A stretch of 64,000 nucleotides of DNA, taken from the NCBI GenBank assembly GCA_023548195.1, contig JAJHZJ010000028.1, positions 2,615,001 to 2,679,000 on the forward strand, read 5' to 3'. Source of the DNA: Bettongia penicillata ogilbyi (Eukaryota; Chordata; Mammalia; Diprotodontia; Potoroidae). Shown here piece after piece: positions 49,901-61,900 of the stretch. Position 1 is the stretch's first letter, and each line of letters starts with the position of its first letter. The position numbers and the translations under genes were made by a program. The notes under the pieces are model-generated. The model had not been told where the DNA came from. It ran no database searches and saw only the letters and a program-made list of their open reading frames with translations.

Positions 49901-52900
49901 GCTTTTATTTTCATGCTGACATTGCTTAGCACAGTACCTGGCACATAGTAAGCCTGTACTAAATGCTTACTGATTACTTGCTTGATTAGATTGCCTAGGA
50001 GATCAGGAGTTTACTGATTAATGTGGTTTCTATCTACCTTCTTGTCTCATTATTGTGGTGATTGTTTTATATTAAACTTAACTTCAAAAAGGATGCTAGT
50101 CTGTATAGATGTTTCTTTTTTCTATTTCCAATTTTTAGCCAACCTTTAAAGCTTTTTTCTCTTTGACATAACCTTATTTTTATTATTCAGTTTTGTTACT
50201 GATCTTGCTCTTTGCTTTGGCCAGTCTGTGGTCTCGCCATATACCCATAGGTAATTTGGGATAGTTTGTCAGTTCCTTTATATTAAATAAACACATCCAG
50301 ATCACGATGTAAACTTGTTTTGGGGTGAGGGGGTGAATTGTTGTCCCGAATTACTGTGTTATAAGTACTATCATACAGTGAATGTGTTAAATAGCTCCAA
50401 ATTGTTGGGTATTCCTTCTTGTGTTTTTTCAGTTGTCTGTCTCTTCCCTTGATGGCTAGCCCTTTTAACTGTTGTGTCTACCATATGCCATATTGCTTTT
50501 CCTGATCTATTCTTATCAGCTATAGGAATAAAAATGAAAGTATTACATGGTTGAATTGTGTGTGGGCCTGAAGGACCTCGTACTCTGCTCTGAGTAAATG
50601 CATGATCTCATGACACATTTTGGAAGCTCTCAGATTTTCCTAATTTACTTTTCAGTTCTTAGGTCAGACTGTTGAATAGCTCAGTTTTAGATAGGGGAAG
50701 TTGCTGAGAGATTGAATTCTTGATCACAGAGGAGGTGTTACTGTAGTGGGAAGCATGAAAGAAATTCAAGATAGAGAAAACTCAACTCTTGGTACTCTAC
50801 TTTTCGTAAATATGATATTTTTATTTTCAGTTCTTTGTGAGCACTTATTAGGTCATTAGTTCTTATAAAATTTTTTACCTTTTTTTCCTGTCAGGTGCTT
50901 CAGAGCAGGTATCCCAGCCTGTCAGGTGCAACTGATCATCTTTTAGATATTTATTTAAAACTTACTGGAGATAAACATCAATCTAGGAGCAACAACTGCC
51001 ATGGAAATGAGGAAGTATCTATGGATGTATCAGAAGCCAAAGGAGATGACAAAAGTCCAAGCCTTGAAGGAAGAGAATTATCTCTACGGTATTGAATGTG
51101 GTTTAATTAGCCAATTCCTGAACTGTCTGTCTTATCTATCTATCTGTCTGTCTGTCTATCTATCAGTCAATTATCTATCTAGTTTTAATGCCTTTTTGAC
51201 CAGAACATTATTTACTGGGATCAGTTTATGAAATTCTGCCAACTTTTTGTGTTATGAGTAGCTATCCCTCTTGCAGATCTGTAATTCCTCATTAGGGGCA
51301 AGAAACAGATGGCAAAGTGGAGAGAGTGCTGGGCCTGGAGTCAGGAAGACTCATCTTGCTGAATTCAAACCCAGCCTCAGACACTTAATTAGCTGTGTGA
51401 CTCTGGGTAAGTCACTTTGTCTTAGTTTCCTTGTCTGTAAAATGAACAAGAGAAGAAAATGGCAAACTGCTTCATTATTTTCGCCAAGAAAATTCCAAGT
51501 GGAGTCATAAAGAGTCAGACGTGACTGAAAAACAACTCAACAATTCCTCATAGGGAATGCATGATACAGATAATTTTATTAGACCATTTTAGTCTTTTGT
51601 TAAGATCATGGAAATAACTACTATTTATTATTTCCTGATCTTTGAGTAGTAGGACAAGATATGGAATTTCTCTTTGTATACTTTTTTGTTGCTGTAGTTA
51701 GCCCTGGACCTGTTCCAAGAGAAGTTAGACCATTGGAACCTTAAAGAGACTGGGCCAGGAATTCTTAACCTGGGTCCAGGGACAAATAAGGATTCTATAG
51801 ATTTCAGGAGGTCCCTCATCTTGGGTGGGAAAAAAATTACAGCATTTCCTTTGATTATTTAAAAGCTTTATAAGAAAGGGTCCATAGGTTTCATCAGATT
51901 GAGATGCAAAAACGATTATGTACTGCTGATCTAGTCCAATTTCCTCATTTTATAAGCCAAAGAAAATCTTCGGAATTCCAAATGATTTGTCCAAGGTTAT
52001 TGTAGAGTTAAGTAACAGAGCCAGAATAAAGTTAGGTCCTCTCCAAATCCAGGGCTTTTTGCAGAACTCCCATGTTGCTTCTCTCAGTTCATTGTATATA
52101 GCTTACCCTTTGAGGGTTATAGGGTTCGCAGCCTTTGATCTAGGTAGGAATAAAGACACTTCTTGGTTTTGTCTCTGTGGAGAAGCTAGGGAGCAAAGCT
52201 TTCCCAAATTAAAATTGAGAGGCAAATGTTCTTTATTACTTTGGTTTCCATTTGTAGGACTGCCTTTCTCTAAAGCTAGAGTTGCCTGGTTCCTGACTCT
52301 CTAAATCTTCTATTAAAAACATTTCCCAGCCTATGTTTGTCAGATACTTTATATTCAAATGATCTGCTGTGGCTTCATCTTTCTAAAAACCCAGAACCCA
52401 AATTCCCATCACTTTAATCCTAAGTATTAGAAGAACAAAGTTACTAAATTTATGCATGATAAGATTTTAATGGATGACTTTCACTCATTCTTTGCTTACA
52501 TGATGAAGCAGATGACTGGGATTTTAGGCAGCATGGGGAAGCTATTTTGCAGTTACTAGCATTATTTCATAGGTCCAGCATTTAAATTATATAACACTGC
52601 TTATCCATTTGAGAGGAAAGGATCATTAATGGCTCCCTCCTTCTCCCTCCCTTTAGCTGGGGATTGGGTTTTGGGAACATAGATGGAACAGTTCCTGATT
52701 ATCTGGCGTAATCATGAGTTGCTATTTGACCCTGTGTCTAGATGTTGGCAGTGTATCTTAAGGTGTGTGGTAGCACCGTGACTCATTTCATTGTCTACTG
52801 AAGGGAAAACTGAGCAGAGCCTGATTCCTGACTAGGCCCATACACTTTCTTTTTCTTTCCTCTTCCAAGGTCTTTCTATCAGTTTCCTGCTAAGAAACAA

Positions 52901-55900
52901 ACTTAGGTGACTTAAGAGGGTTTCAGGATGGCTTCCTGTTCTTTCTGCTTACTGGGCTTTGTTTATTTTAATCATACATTGAGCATGTTAGATACTTTCC
53001 AGTTTTCCATTTTAATGGCTTATGTGTTGAATAAACAGGCCAACAGAAAGAAAGCCTGTTTTATCTTCCTCCTCATTGCTTACTTTCTCTTTTTCTCCTC
53101 CTAGGGATTTACTGAATTGGTGTAACAGGATTTCCTACAGCTTTGACAGTTCTTCTTCATCTACATCACTCAATATTTTTCAGGAGGTAAGCTGTAATCC
53201 TCTGAAGTCTTGTTTCCTTTGTGCTACATAATTTCCATCTGTCTCTTTTCTTTCATGCATCTGTCTAAAGCTTTATGCCTCTTCTCATCTGCTGTCAAGC
53301 TTGTTCTTTTGTGCACATGGTGTCTTTTTTACTTTTAAAGCTTGTCAAGGGACTTAATTTCCACACAAACTAATATTACTGTAGAGCAATTGGGGGGGTA
53401 GAAATGTAGCATTTTAAACAGGAACCACTCCTGTTAAAACTATATTAGAAGTGTAATAACTCTTAAGTAAAACAATAAAATAAATCTACTCATCCTACTT
53501 TGAAATAAGCCTATAAAGAAACATTAAAACAAATGAAATACAGTTAATGAAAAGAAAACTAAAAAATTAATGATGTACTTTATAATAATTATGACAGATG
53601 ACATATATCTCTTCTAAGGCTTACAAAACATTTTGTATGTATTATATATCCCTGTGTGTCATAGCAACTCTGTGAGGTAGTTGCTATCCATCACTCAGCA
53701 TGCTTTTATTAAGCACTTACAGGCATCTGCTAAGTGCCAAGTATACAAATAAAAAGTCAAAACAGTCACTGCCCCTCTAGAAGTTTATCATTCTAGTAGG
53801 GTAATACAACATGCGTTAAGTAGGCTTATGGAAGATATATACAAGGTAGATTGAAGATAAGTTTAGAGGAGAAGATACTACTACAGTATTGATTTATTGT
53901 TTCTTATATTGCAATAATAATTCATTATAGTTATTTACCATAATTTGTTTAGTTACTCATATACACTCGTTCTGTTTCCTGTTCCTTTCTACAACAAAAA
54001 GGCCTGCCATAAAAATTGTTTAGGTGTATTGGTTCTTTGTTTTGTCTTTTAGGGGTATTGATGGGTCCCCAGGGTATGCAGAGACTAGTGGCTTTTTGGG
54101 AGTTTCAGTTGGTTTCCAGAATACCTAGGCCAGTTCACAGCTTGAACAGTTCATTAATATGTCTGTTTTTATGCTTTCCACTAAGTGGTATTTTCTTTTC
54201 TGTCACCTTTGCCAATCTAATGCGTGGGAGATGGAGTCTTAGAGGGAGTCATTCAGTAGTGATAGGGAGCATTTTTTTCATGGTTGATAGATGAGAATGG
54301 CTTCTTCATTATCCTATCACAGTTTCTCTCTAGGAAATAATTCTTGTATATTCCACATATATCTTGTAATTTGTTGTTCAGTCATTTTTCAGTTGTATCT
54401 GACTCTTCATGGCCCTATTTGGAGTTTTCTTGGCATAGATACTGAAGTGGTTTGTCATTTCCTTCTCCAACTCATTTTACCAATGAGGCTGAGGCAAACA
54501 GGACTAAATGACTTGTCCAGGGTCACACAGCCAGTAAGTGTCTGAAATCAGATTTGAACTCAGGAATTTGAGTCTTCCTGACTGTGGGCTCAGTGCAATA
54601 TCCATTGTGGCACCTAGCTGTCCTTGCAAGTTAGAACCTTTTCAAAAAAATTTGCTGCCAAGATATTTTCCACTTGCATTATTTTTGTTATGTAATCAAA
54701 TTTATTTTATCTCTTGTTATCTTCTCCATCCCTTATTTGGTCAAGAACTTCTGTATCTTCTGTATCATCATAAAAATGAGAAAAGGACCCACATGTACAA
54801 AATATTTATTGCAGCTCTTTTTGTGGTAGCCACGAACTAGAAATTTAGGAGACACCTATCAATTGGGGAGTGACTGAACAAGTTGTGGTATATGAATGTA
54901 ATGGAATACTACTGTGTTATAAGAAATAATGAACAGGCAGACTTCAGAAAAACCTGAAAAGACTTACTTGAACTAACTGATGCTGAGTGAAGGGAGCAAA
55001 ATCAGGACAAATAGTCACAGTGTGAGATGACTGATTTTGATAGACTTAGCCCTTCTCAGAAAAACAGTTGCAAAGGACTTACGATGGTAAATACCATCCA
55101 CATCCAAAGAAAGAACTATGGAATTGGAATGCAGAAAGAAGCAGACTGTTTCCTTTTTTTTCTGTTTTGTGTTGTTTTTTCTTTCTCATGTTCTCTCTCA
55201 TTTGTAATAATTTTTCTATGCAACCTGACTAATGTGAAAATGTGTTTCATGGGAATATATGTGTAGAGCCCATATAAAATTGCAAGCCATCTTAGTGAGG
55301 GAGAGATGGGAGAGAGGGGGAGAAAATTTAAAATTTACGGAAATGAGTGTTGAAAACTAAAAATAAATTAAAAAATAAGATCTTCTGTATCTATAGTTAT
55401 GAATGATATCTTCTTATGCTCTTAATTTGTAATCTGACCTTTTATGTCTATGTTACTTATGCTTTTGGAGCTTATTTTTGAATATGGTGTGAAATGTTGA
55501 TGTCATCCTTATTACTTCCTAGTTTTCCAGCAGTTTTTGTCACATACTGAGTCCTTGCCCCCAAAATTTTTGTTCTTGGGTTTATTGAACTTAAAATACC
55601 TAAAATACAGATATTATTGAATTATATTGGACTACTCTTCAATACTGTAAACCCAGGGCTACTTTGTTTGCTTCTGGACCTATCAGCTGTAGTGTTTATG
55701 GAAATTTGTAAACATTGTTTACCTTTTTAACTGTATTGCACCAGTTTCTTTGAGCTGAGTTGAAAGAGATTTAAGAATTTTGTAGTATTTAGACTTTTTC
55801 TTGTTATAATCCATAGAAAGATGAGTCATTTGGGGTACATTTGTCATGAGGGGAAATTTTATTTCTGTTACACTGTTCCTTTTCATCTTGTTAATTTTGT

Positions 55901-58900
55901 AATTTGTTCTTTCCTTACCTATTGTAAGCTTTCCCATTTCTCTTGAAGCCTCAAGGTACTTGTCTCCACTCGTGGCAGATAGTTTTATTTATCTCTTTTA
56001 GTTCAGACCTGTCATTTCATTTTTGTAGGGAACTCCCAGATGAGGTAATTCATTCTACTATTGCAGATCACTATTTTTTACACAATTTGTATTCCTACAG
56101 AGTTGCCTCAGGCAGCAACCAGTTAATTGCTACGGATCATATAGCCAATGTGTAATAGAGGTGGGATCTTGACTTTTACTTTATTAAAAAATAATTGATG
56201 TTAAACCCATCGAGATGAAATGATTGCAGTTCTTGTTTTCCTCCCAGCTTATTCCCTTGGATACTTCTTCAGATATATGATTAAATGTGGAATACAAAAA
56301 AAATTGAGCTACCCTAGAAGGAGCTCCTCCTTTGTCCTTTCTCTCCTATGATTTGTTTGTAGATACCTTTTTGTTCTAGTGAAAAGAATTGTCTCTCTTA
56401 AAAAAAATAAACAATTTTTACAGTAAACAAAATTTTTTTTTCCATACCTACTTTTCTACCACCTCATCCTCCCATTGGAGAAGTACTGGCTATGTGTGGT
56501 AAAAAAAACAAAAACAAAAAACCCAAACCCCTTCTAATGAATATATGTATCATTAAAACAAATTTCTGTTTTGGCAAAAAATATGTGTCTCAGTCTGCAC
56601 CTTCACTCCATTGCCTTTCGTGTCCCTTTTTGCCTGAGGTCTTTTTCAGTACAGTCTACATTCTTGAGAGCCATCATGATGTAGTGTATAGAGAGTTGAT
56701 CTCAGAGCCAGCAAGAACTTGGGTTTCAAGTCCCAACTCTGATACATACTGGCTCTGTGACCCTGATGCAGTTACCTAGTCTTAGTGTTTTGAGAAATTC
56801 TCCAAGACTATATAGCTTGCAGAGAAGGTGTTGACCTCCATTGGTAGTTGTTCCTTATGTCAATAGTCACAGTTCTTACCTCTATCCTATCACCGCATCT
56901 CCTGATTTTCTCATTTCCGTGACCTGAGAACCTCTCTGTCCTCCCACTCAATCATTACCTTCAGTTACCTACTCTTTTTTTCTTTTTTTTTAACCTTGGC
57001 AACCAGTTCCTTTTCAGTTGCTCCCAAGCAGATCTTCCTTATTTTGCAAAAATCCTTATTTTGGCCATATTGTTCTCTTAAACACTTGCCATCCTGTTTC
57101 CAATTCTTTCAGTTATGAAATAAGTATAGATAGTGTAAGGGACTGCTAAATGCTGTCATGGTGATATACAGGGTAAACTTTCATTTCTGCCATCATTGGA
57201 ACTTAAGAGTTTGCCCTGTTGTCTCTTCTACCCAATATATAACATGTAGCTAAAGGATCTGTTATTATTTTTGCTTCCTCAAATGGGCTTTTCTTTCAAA
57301 GTTTTTAATAATCACATAATTACTTTACTCTGTGCAAGTCTGATCATCCTAATCAGTAATTCCTCCGGGAGTTCTTGTTGCCTGAAATGCTGTTTGGTAT
57401 TCACATCCTTTATAACCTAATCCTCCCCTTCTGGCTGCCCCCCCCCCCCCACCCCCCCTCCATTCTAAGTCTTTTTGCACCTTATTCCCTGACATGTACT
57501 CTTTGATCCAGTGACACTGGCGACTATACTATGATGAAGACGACACTTTATTTTGAACCTCGAGGCATTATCTCTGGTTGTCCTCTAGGCCTGGAATGCT
57601 CTTCTTCCTCCACTCTAACTGTGAGCCTTTCGTGGCTTCCTATAAATCCTACTTAAAATCCCATCACTTACTGAAAGCCTTCCCTAAACTCACTTGATTC
57701 CAGTGCCTTCCCTCTGTTAATTACTTCCTGTTTATCTTCTATATAGCTGCTTTGTATTACTAAATAATACAAATAACATAGCATACCAACAGTACACTGT
57801 CTACCTTATTAGACTGTGATCTTCTGGAGGGCAGATTCAGTCTTTTACCTTTCTTTTTATATCTGCATTACTTAGCATAGTACCTGGCATATAGTAGGCA
57901 CTTAATAAATGTTTATTGAATTGATGTACTTAAATTTGAAACTTTGTGGTCATTCATTATTACTTCTTTCTTCAAGTAGTAATATCCCTTTCATCAGTTC
58001 CTCACTTAGTCATTACCACAATCACCAAGTGCAAAAAGATTCTGACTGCTTTATGCTTTTACTAATGAAGTAACCTGCATCATCCTACTAATTGATATTC
58101 TCTTCTAGTCTCATCTACATGGCCTTTACTAGGTTAGGATGTAAATAAACATTGGTTTTCATCTGCTATTTTTTCTTTAAAAAAAAAAAAAGTCATTGTT
58201 GCGGAGGGAAGGAAGTATACTTTCCCTTTGTCATCAAACTGAAGTCCAAATTCCTTATTCTAACATTCAAGACCTTCTTTTGGCTAGTCTCAAACTGTTT
58301 CTGTAACCTTGCGTTCTGTTGCTCCTTTTGTGTGAAATTTCTGCACCAGCCATACCATTCTGTTCAGCATTTCGTTAACATGCCATTTGTATTTCATCTT
58401 TTGTGTCTTTTCTTGTGCCAGGTCAGCCTTCTAGAACACATTTTTCATGCTCTCTTCTCTCCTGAACCAAACTTATCTCACCCTTCAAATCCTGTTTCAT
58501 CTTTTGAACTCTTTTGTGAAGTTTTCCATTATCACCTTTGTCCAGAACACTTTTTCTTAGTTGAATATGTCTGTACCATTTGTTTGGAAATTAGTCATGT
58601 ACTATTTAGTGACATCTTCTGGATTGTTGTCCTATATTTTATCTCATTAACGAAGTGGTACCTTCTTGAGTATAGAGAACAGATATCTTCTATACATTTA
58701 TTTCCCTTGCATCATGCCTCATGTTAGATGCTCAGTGCATTTTGATTGCATGGAATAATGAAAAGAATCAGTTATTTCTGTCAGATAAGATTATCTCTGT
58801 TATAATCATATCCTTGAACAGTGATAATGAAGGGACTAATTTTTATTATTTTCACTTTCAATGAAGAGATAAAGATTTGCCTTTATCTTTGACAGGCTCT

Positions 58901-61900
58901 GGATTGTTTCACAGCAGTGCTATCTAAGCAAACAAGCAGACTGAAGATGGCAGAGGTTATTGGGAGCAAGTTAAATATCTCCAAGAAGAAGGTGAATCTT
59001 GAACTTTTCATTGTGGTCTTTATTTAAATAAATTCTGATGTGTAGCTGTTATATTTAGTTTGCTAAGTGTCTCTCTTGCATTATCATTCTCCCCTAAACC
59101 TTCTGAATTGTTGATGGAATTTCCTATGTCAATATTGGGCAGTTTGGTCATTATATATCCCTCTGTTTATGTTCTTAAAATGTACTTTGTTACCCACCCA
59201 ATATATGCCTTAGTATCTACTCTTGGTTTTGTAGTCTTAGTCTGTATTTTAGTCAGTCATTTTTCCTTAAGTATAGTTTATGTTAGGTTTTATAGTCCTA
59301 TAGAGCAGAGAATAAGATAATTCTTACATCTTCAGTGTTATACATACGTAATTGGGTGCTCAGAAAAGTGATGGATAATGATTATAAGAATATCCAAAGA
59401 AAAGAGAACCAACTCCACTCCCTGAGTACCTAGAGGTTGGAATCCTAACTACCACAGTAAGATGTCATGAGGACCATTGGCCAAAAGTTGTGGTCCTGGT
59501 TCAAGAAAGTTACTTGTATCCTTTTGATACTGTTTTCCATTGAGTCTTTGTAGAAGAGATAAGTATGGGGTAGTTGTAGGTCTTTTTTGGACAGAGACAC
59601 ATGAAAAATATTTTAGAGAGATCATCTTGAAATCTCCAATTAGGAAAAAAGTCTAGTTTAGAGCATGGTCTCAACCCTTTTCATTCTGCATCCTATTAGT
59701 ATAAAATTTTTGAGCCTAACCTACTTTTCCATACGTATATATTTAATTACTTATAAATTATATACATGTACTTTGAAGCTAATGATTTTGCAAGTTATAA
59801 AGCAAATATAAACAGAACTTTTAAAAGGTTGAGAGAAAGATCAAATTTTATTTGTTTATAGAGTTAATGGGAAAGGGGGCCACTGAATTTCACTGAGTAG
59901 GTGAGTGACATGGTCAGACACCTGTGCTTTAGGGAAATTGTCTTGCCTGCTTTGTGGTGGATGAATTGGAGAGAGGACTGTCTGGGCAGTTAAAAATGTG
60001 GTTCTGGACTTATGTGGTGCCTTGTGTGAGTGGGGACAGGAGATATAATAGACGTCTTTGGGAAAGAAATTACAAGGTTTGGCTAACTGATTGTACGTAC
60101 AGGGTGAGCATGAGTGAGGCGTCAAGGATGATACTTAGATTACAAACCTCAGTGAATAGGAAGGGTGATATTCTTTATGGTAATAACAAAGTTCAGAAGG
60201 ATTGGTATGTTGTGGGAGGAGGATTGTGGGCAGGAAAAAGGAAAGATAATGAGTTCTACTTTGGATATTTTGTGTTTGAGCTGCCTACAGGATATCCAGT
60301 TTGAAAAGTTCGATTGGCATTTGGTGATATGGGAATGGAACTCAGGAGAGACCCTGGTTAGTTTTGTAGATTCTAGGATTAATCTACGTAGACTTATAAT
60401 TAAACCTATAGGAACTGATAAAATCACCAAGTGAGAAAGATTAAAAAGTAGACAGAAGAAAGCCTAGGACACACACAATTGATGGGCAAGACCTGGATAA
60501 AGATCTAACAAAGGAGACTGAGTAGGAGGGGGTCATAAAGGTAGGAAGAGATTAAGAGATAGCACACTCACAATAACCCGGAGAGGAAAGAGTTAGAAAA
60601 GGTAGTTAGCAGTGTCAGATGCTACAGAGAGTTCAAGAAGGATTAGGTCTGAGAAAAAATCATTAGGTTTTTCAAAATAGAGGATCTCCACTTACTACAG
60701 TGGGCCATGTATCTGTTTTGGAGTTGGATGTAGGAAGAACACTACTTGAGAGATTCAGTCTCGTGGTCATAGCCTAGATAACTGAAGGATAGTGACTGTG
60801 AAAATGTAGAGGAAGTTTTATCTGAAGCACATTTCATTTTCCCCGCAGGCTGAGTATTTCTGTCAACTATACAAGCCAGAGATCGTGGTAAATGAATTAG
60901 AAGTGGAGGTGGGCAGAGCTCGACTGCTGCGGATACAGAGTCCAGCTGTCCAGGTCCAGAGGTAAAGTCAGCCCCTCTATGAAAATCTGTTGGCTTTTGA
61001 ATGGAGGTTCTAAGCATTCATCATCTTGGTTTTGTACAAGACCCCTTACTTACATCTTCATTAATTATAAGAGCTGACCTCTCTAAGTCTCTGGTTTGCC
61101 ATGTGTTTTACCTTACCTTTCTGGGCTTTCTTCATCTACAAAATTTGGAGGAAAAGAACTTGCACCATCCACCTCAGAGAGTGGTGGGTTTATGTGGTTC
61201 ACATGATAGGTGACAGAGAAGTAAAGTGGTATACAGTATATTAAAAGGGAAAGGCAAAGGAATTGCTGCTCTGTATCAGTGGAACAAATATCAAGGAGTC
61301 CCTCATACCAATGAAATCACAGATCTGGACCAAAAAAAAATTCTAACAGATAAATATTCTCAGTCAATCATAATGTGCTTTTGTTCATAGTCACTATTCT
61401 GGAGGGTTTTGTTTTTTAAAAAAATTTGTCTGTAGTATCATTGAAGCAGGTTCATTACCAGTTATTGACAAGTCTTTTGCCTTGTTAGCATAGTTTGAAA
61501 ATACCATTTGAGTGAAGCCTAAAATTTGGGTAGTTTTCTCTTCATTTCTTTACCCCTTAACAGAAGTTGTGTACTTGTGTGAAAATGACTTCTCCACTTT
61601 TTTTTGGTATAGATTTGACGAAAAGAGCATAAATATATGGCAGGCATCAGAAGCTAATGTTCTAGGTTTCTATCTTTTAGAGCAGACCTCCTAAAAGAGC
61701 AAAAGGATAGACAGTGAAAAGTAAGGTAGGTTGTAGGAGTGGGAAACCTCAAGGCCACATATGACTTTCTAGATCCTTGGGTGTGGTTTTTTGATTCAGT
61801 CCAAGTTTTACAGAACAAATCCTTTTATTAAAGGGAGTTTGTTCTGTGAAATGTGCATTCAGTCAAAGGACTGCACTTGAGGACTTAGAATAAGGAACAG

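Larger units (their letters stand above)
42394..50894 (+). other. MDN1: MDN1 intron 9 (8,501 bp)
   Basis: Largest intron after intron 1 and mostly L2, L1, MIR, CR1/L3 and SINE copies listed separately. About 42,640-43,010 is less AT-rich and unassigned. I see nothing in about 43,330-44,700, 45,010-45,460 and 50,000-50,880. Confidence 0.85.
53940..55650 (-). mobile_element. L1 (3' UTR to ORF2), interrupted by a MAR1-type SINE and a second L1
   Basis: Pieces at 53,940-54,300, 54,630-54,766 and 55,392-55,650 are successive parts of one reversed L1: 'ttggtttccagaatacctag'; then 'aaatttgctgccaagatatt' and 'cccttatttggtcaagaact'; then 'atggtgtgaaatgttgatgt' and 'gttttccagcagtttttgtc'. Confidence 0.8.
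53187..58895 (+). other. MDN1: MDN1 intron 11 (5,709 bp)
   Basis: It holds the nested L1/SINE structure at 53.9-55.7 kb, SINE copies, another L1 3' end and two L2 blocks. About 56,870-57,290 is unassigned. Confidence 0.85.

Noticed and set aside
58152..58727. 191-codon open frame
   Set aside because: It follows an L2 LINE copy on the + strand and lacks similarity to a cellular protein; it starts in a poly-A run.
59856..60434. Overlapping open frames on both strands
   Set aside because: Both lie in a reversed L2 reverse-transcriptase region.
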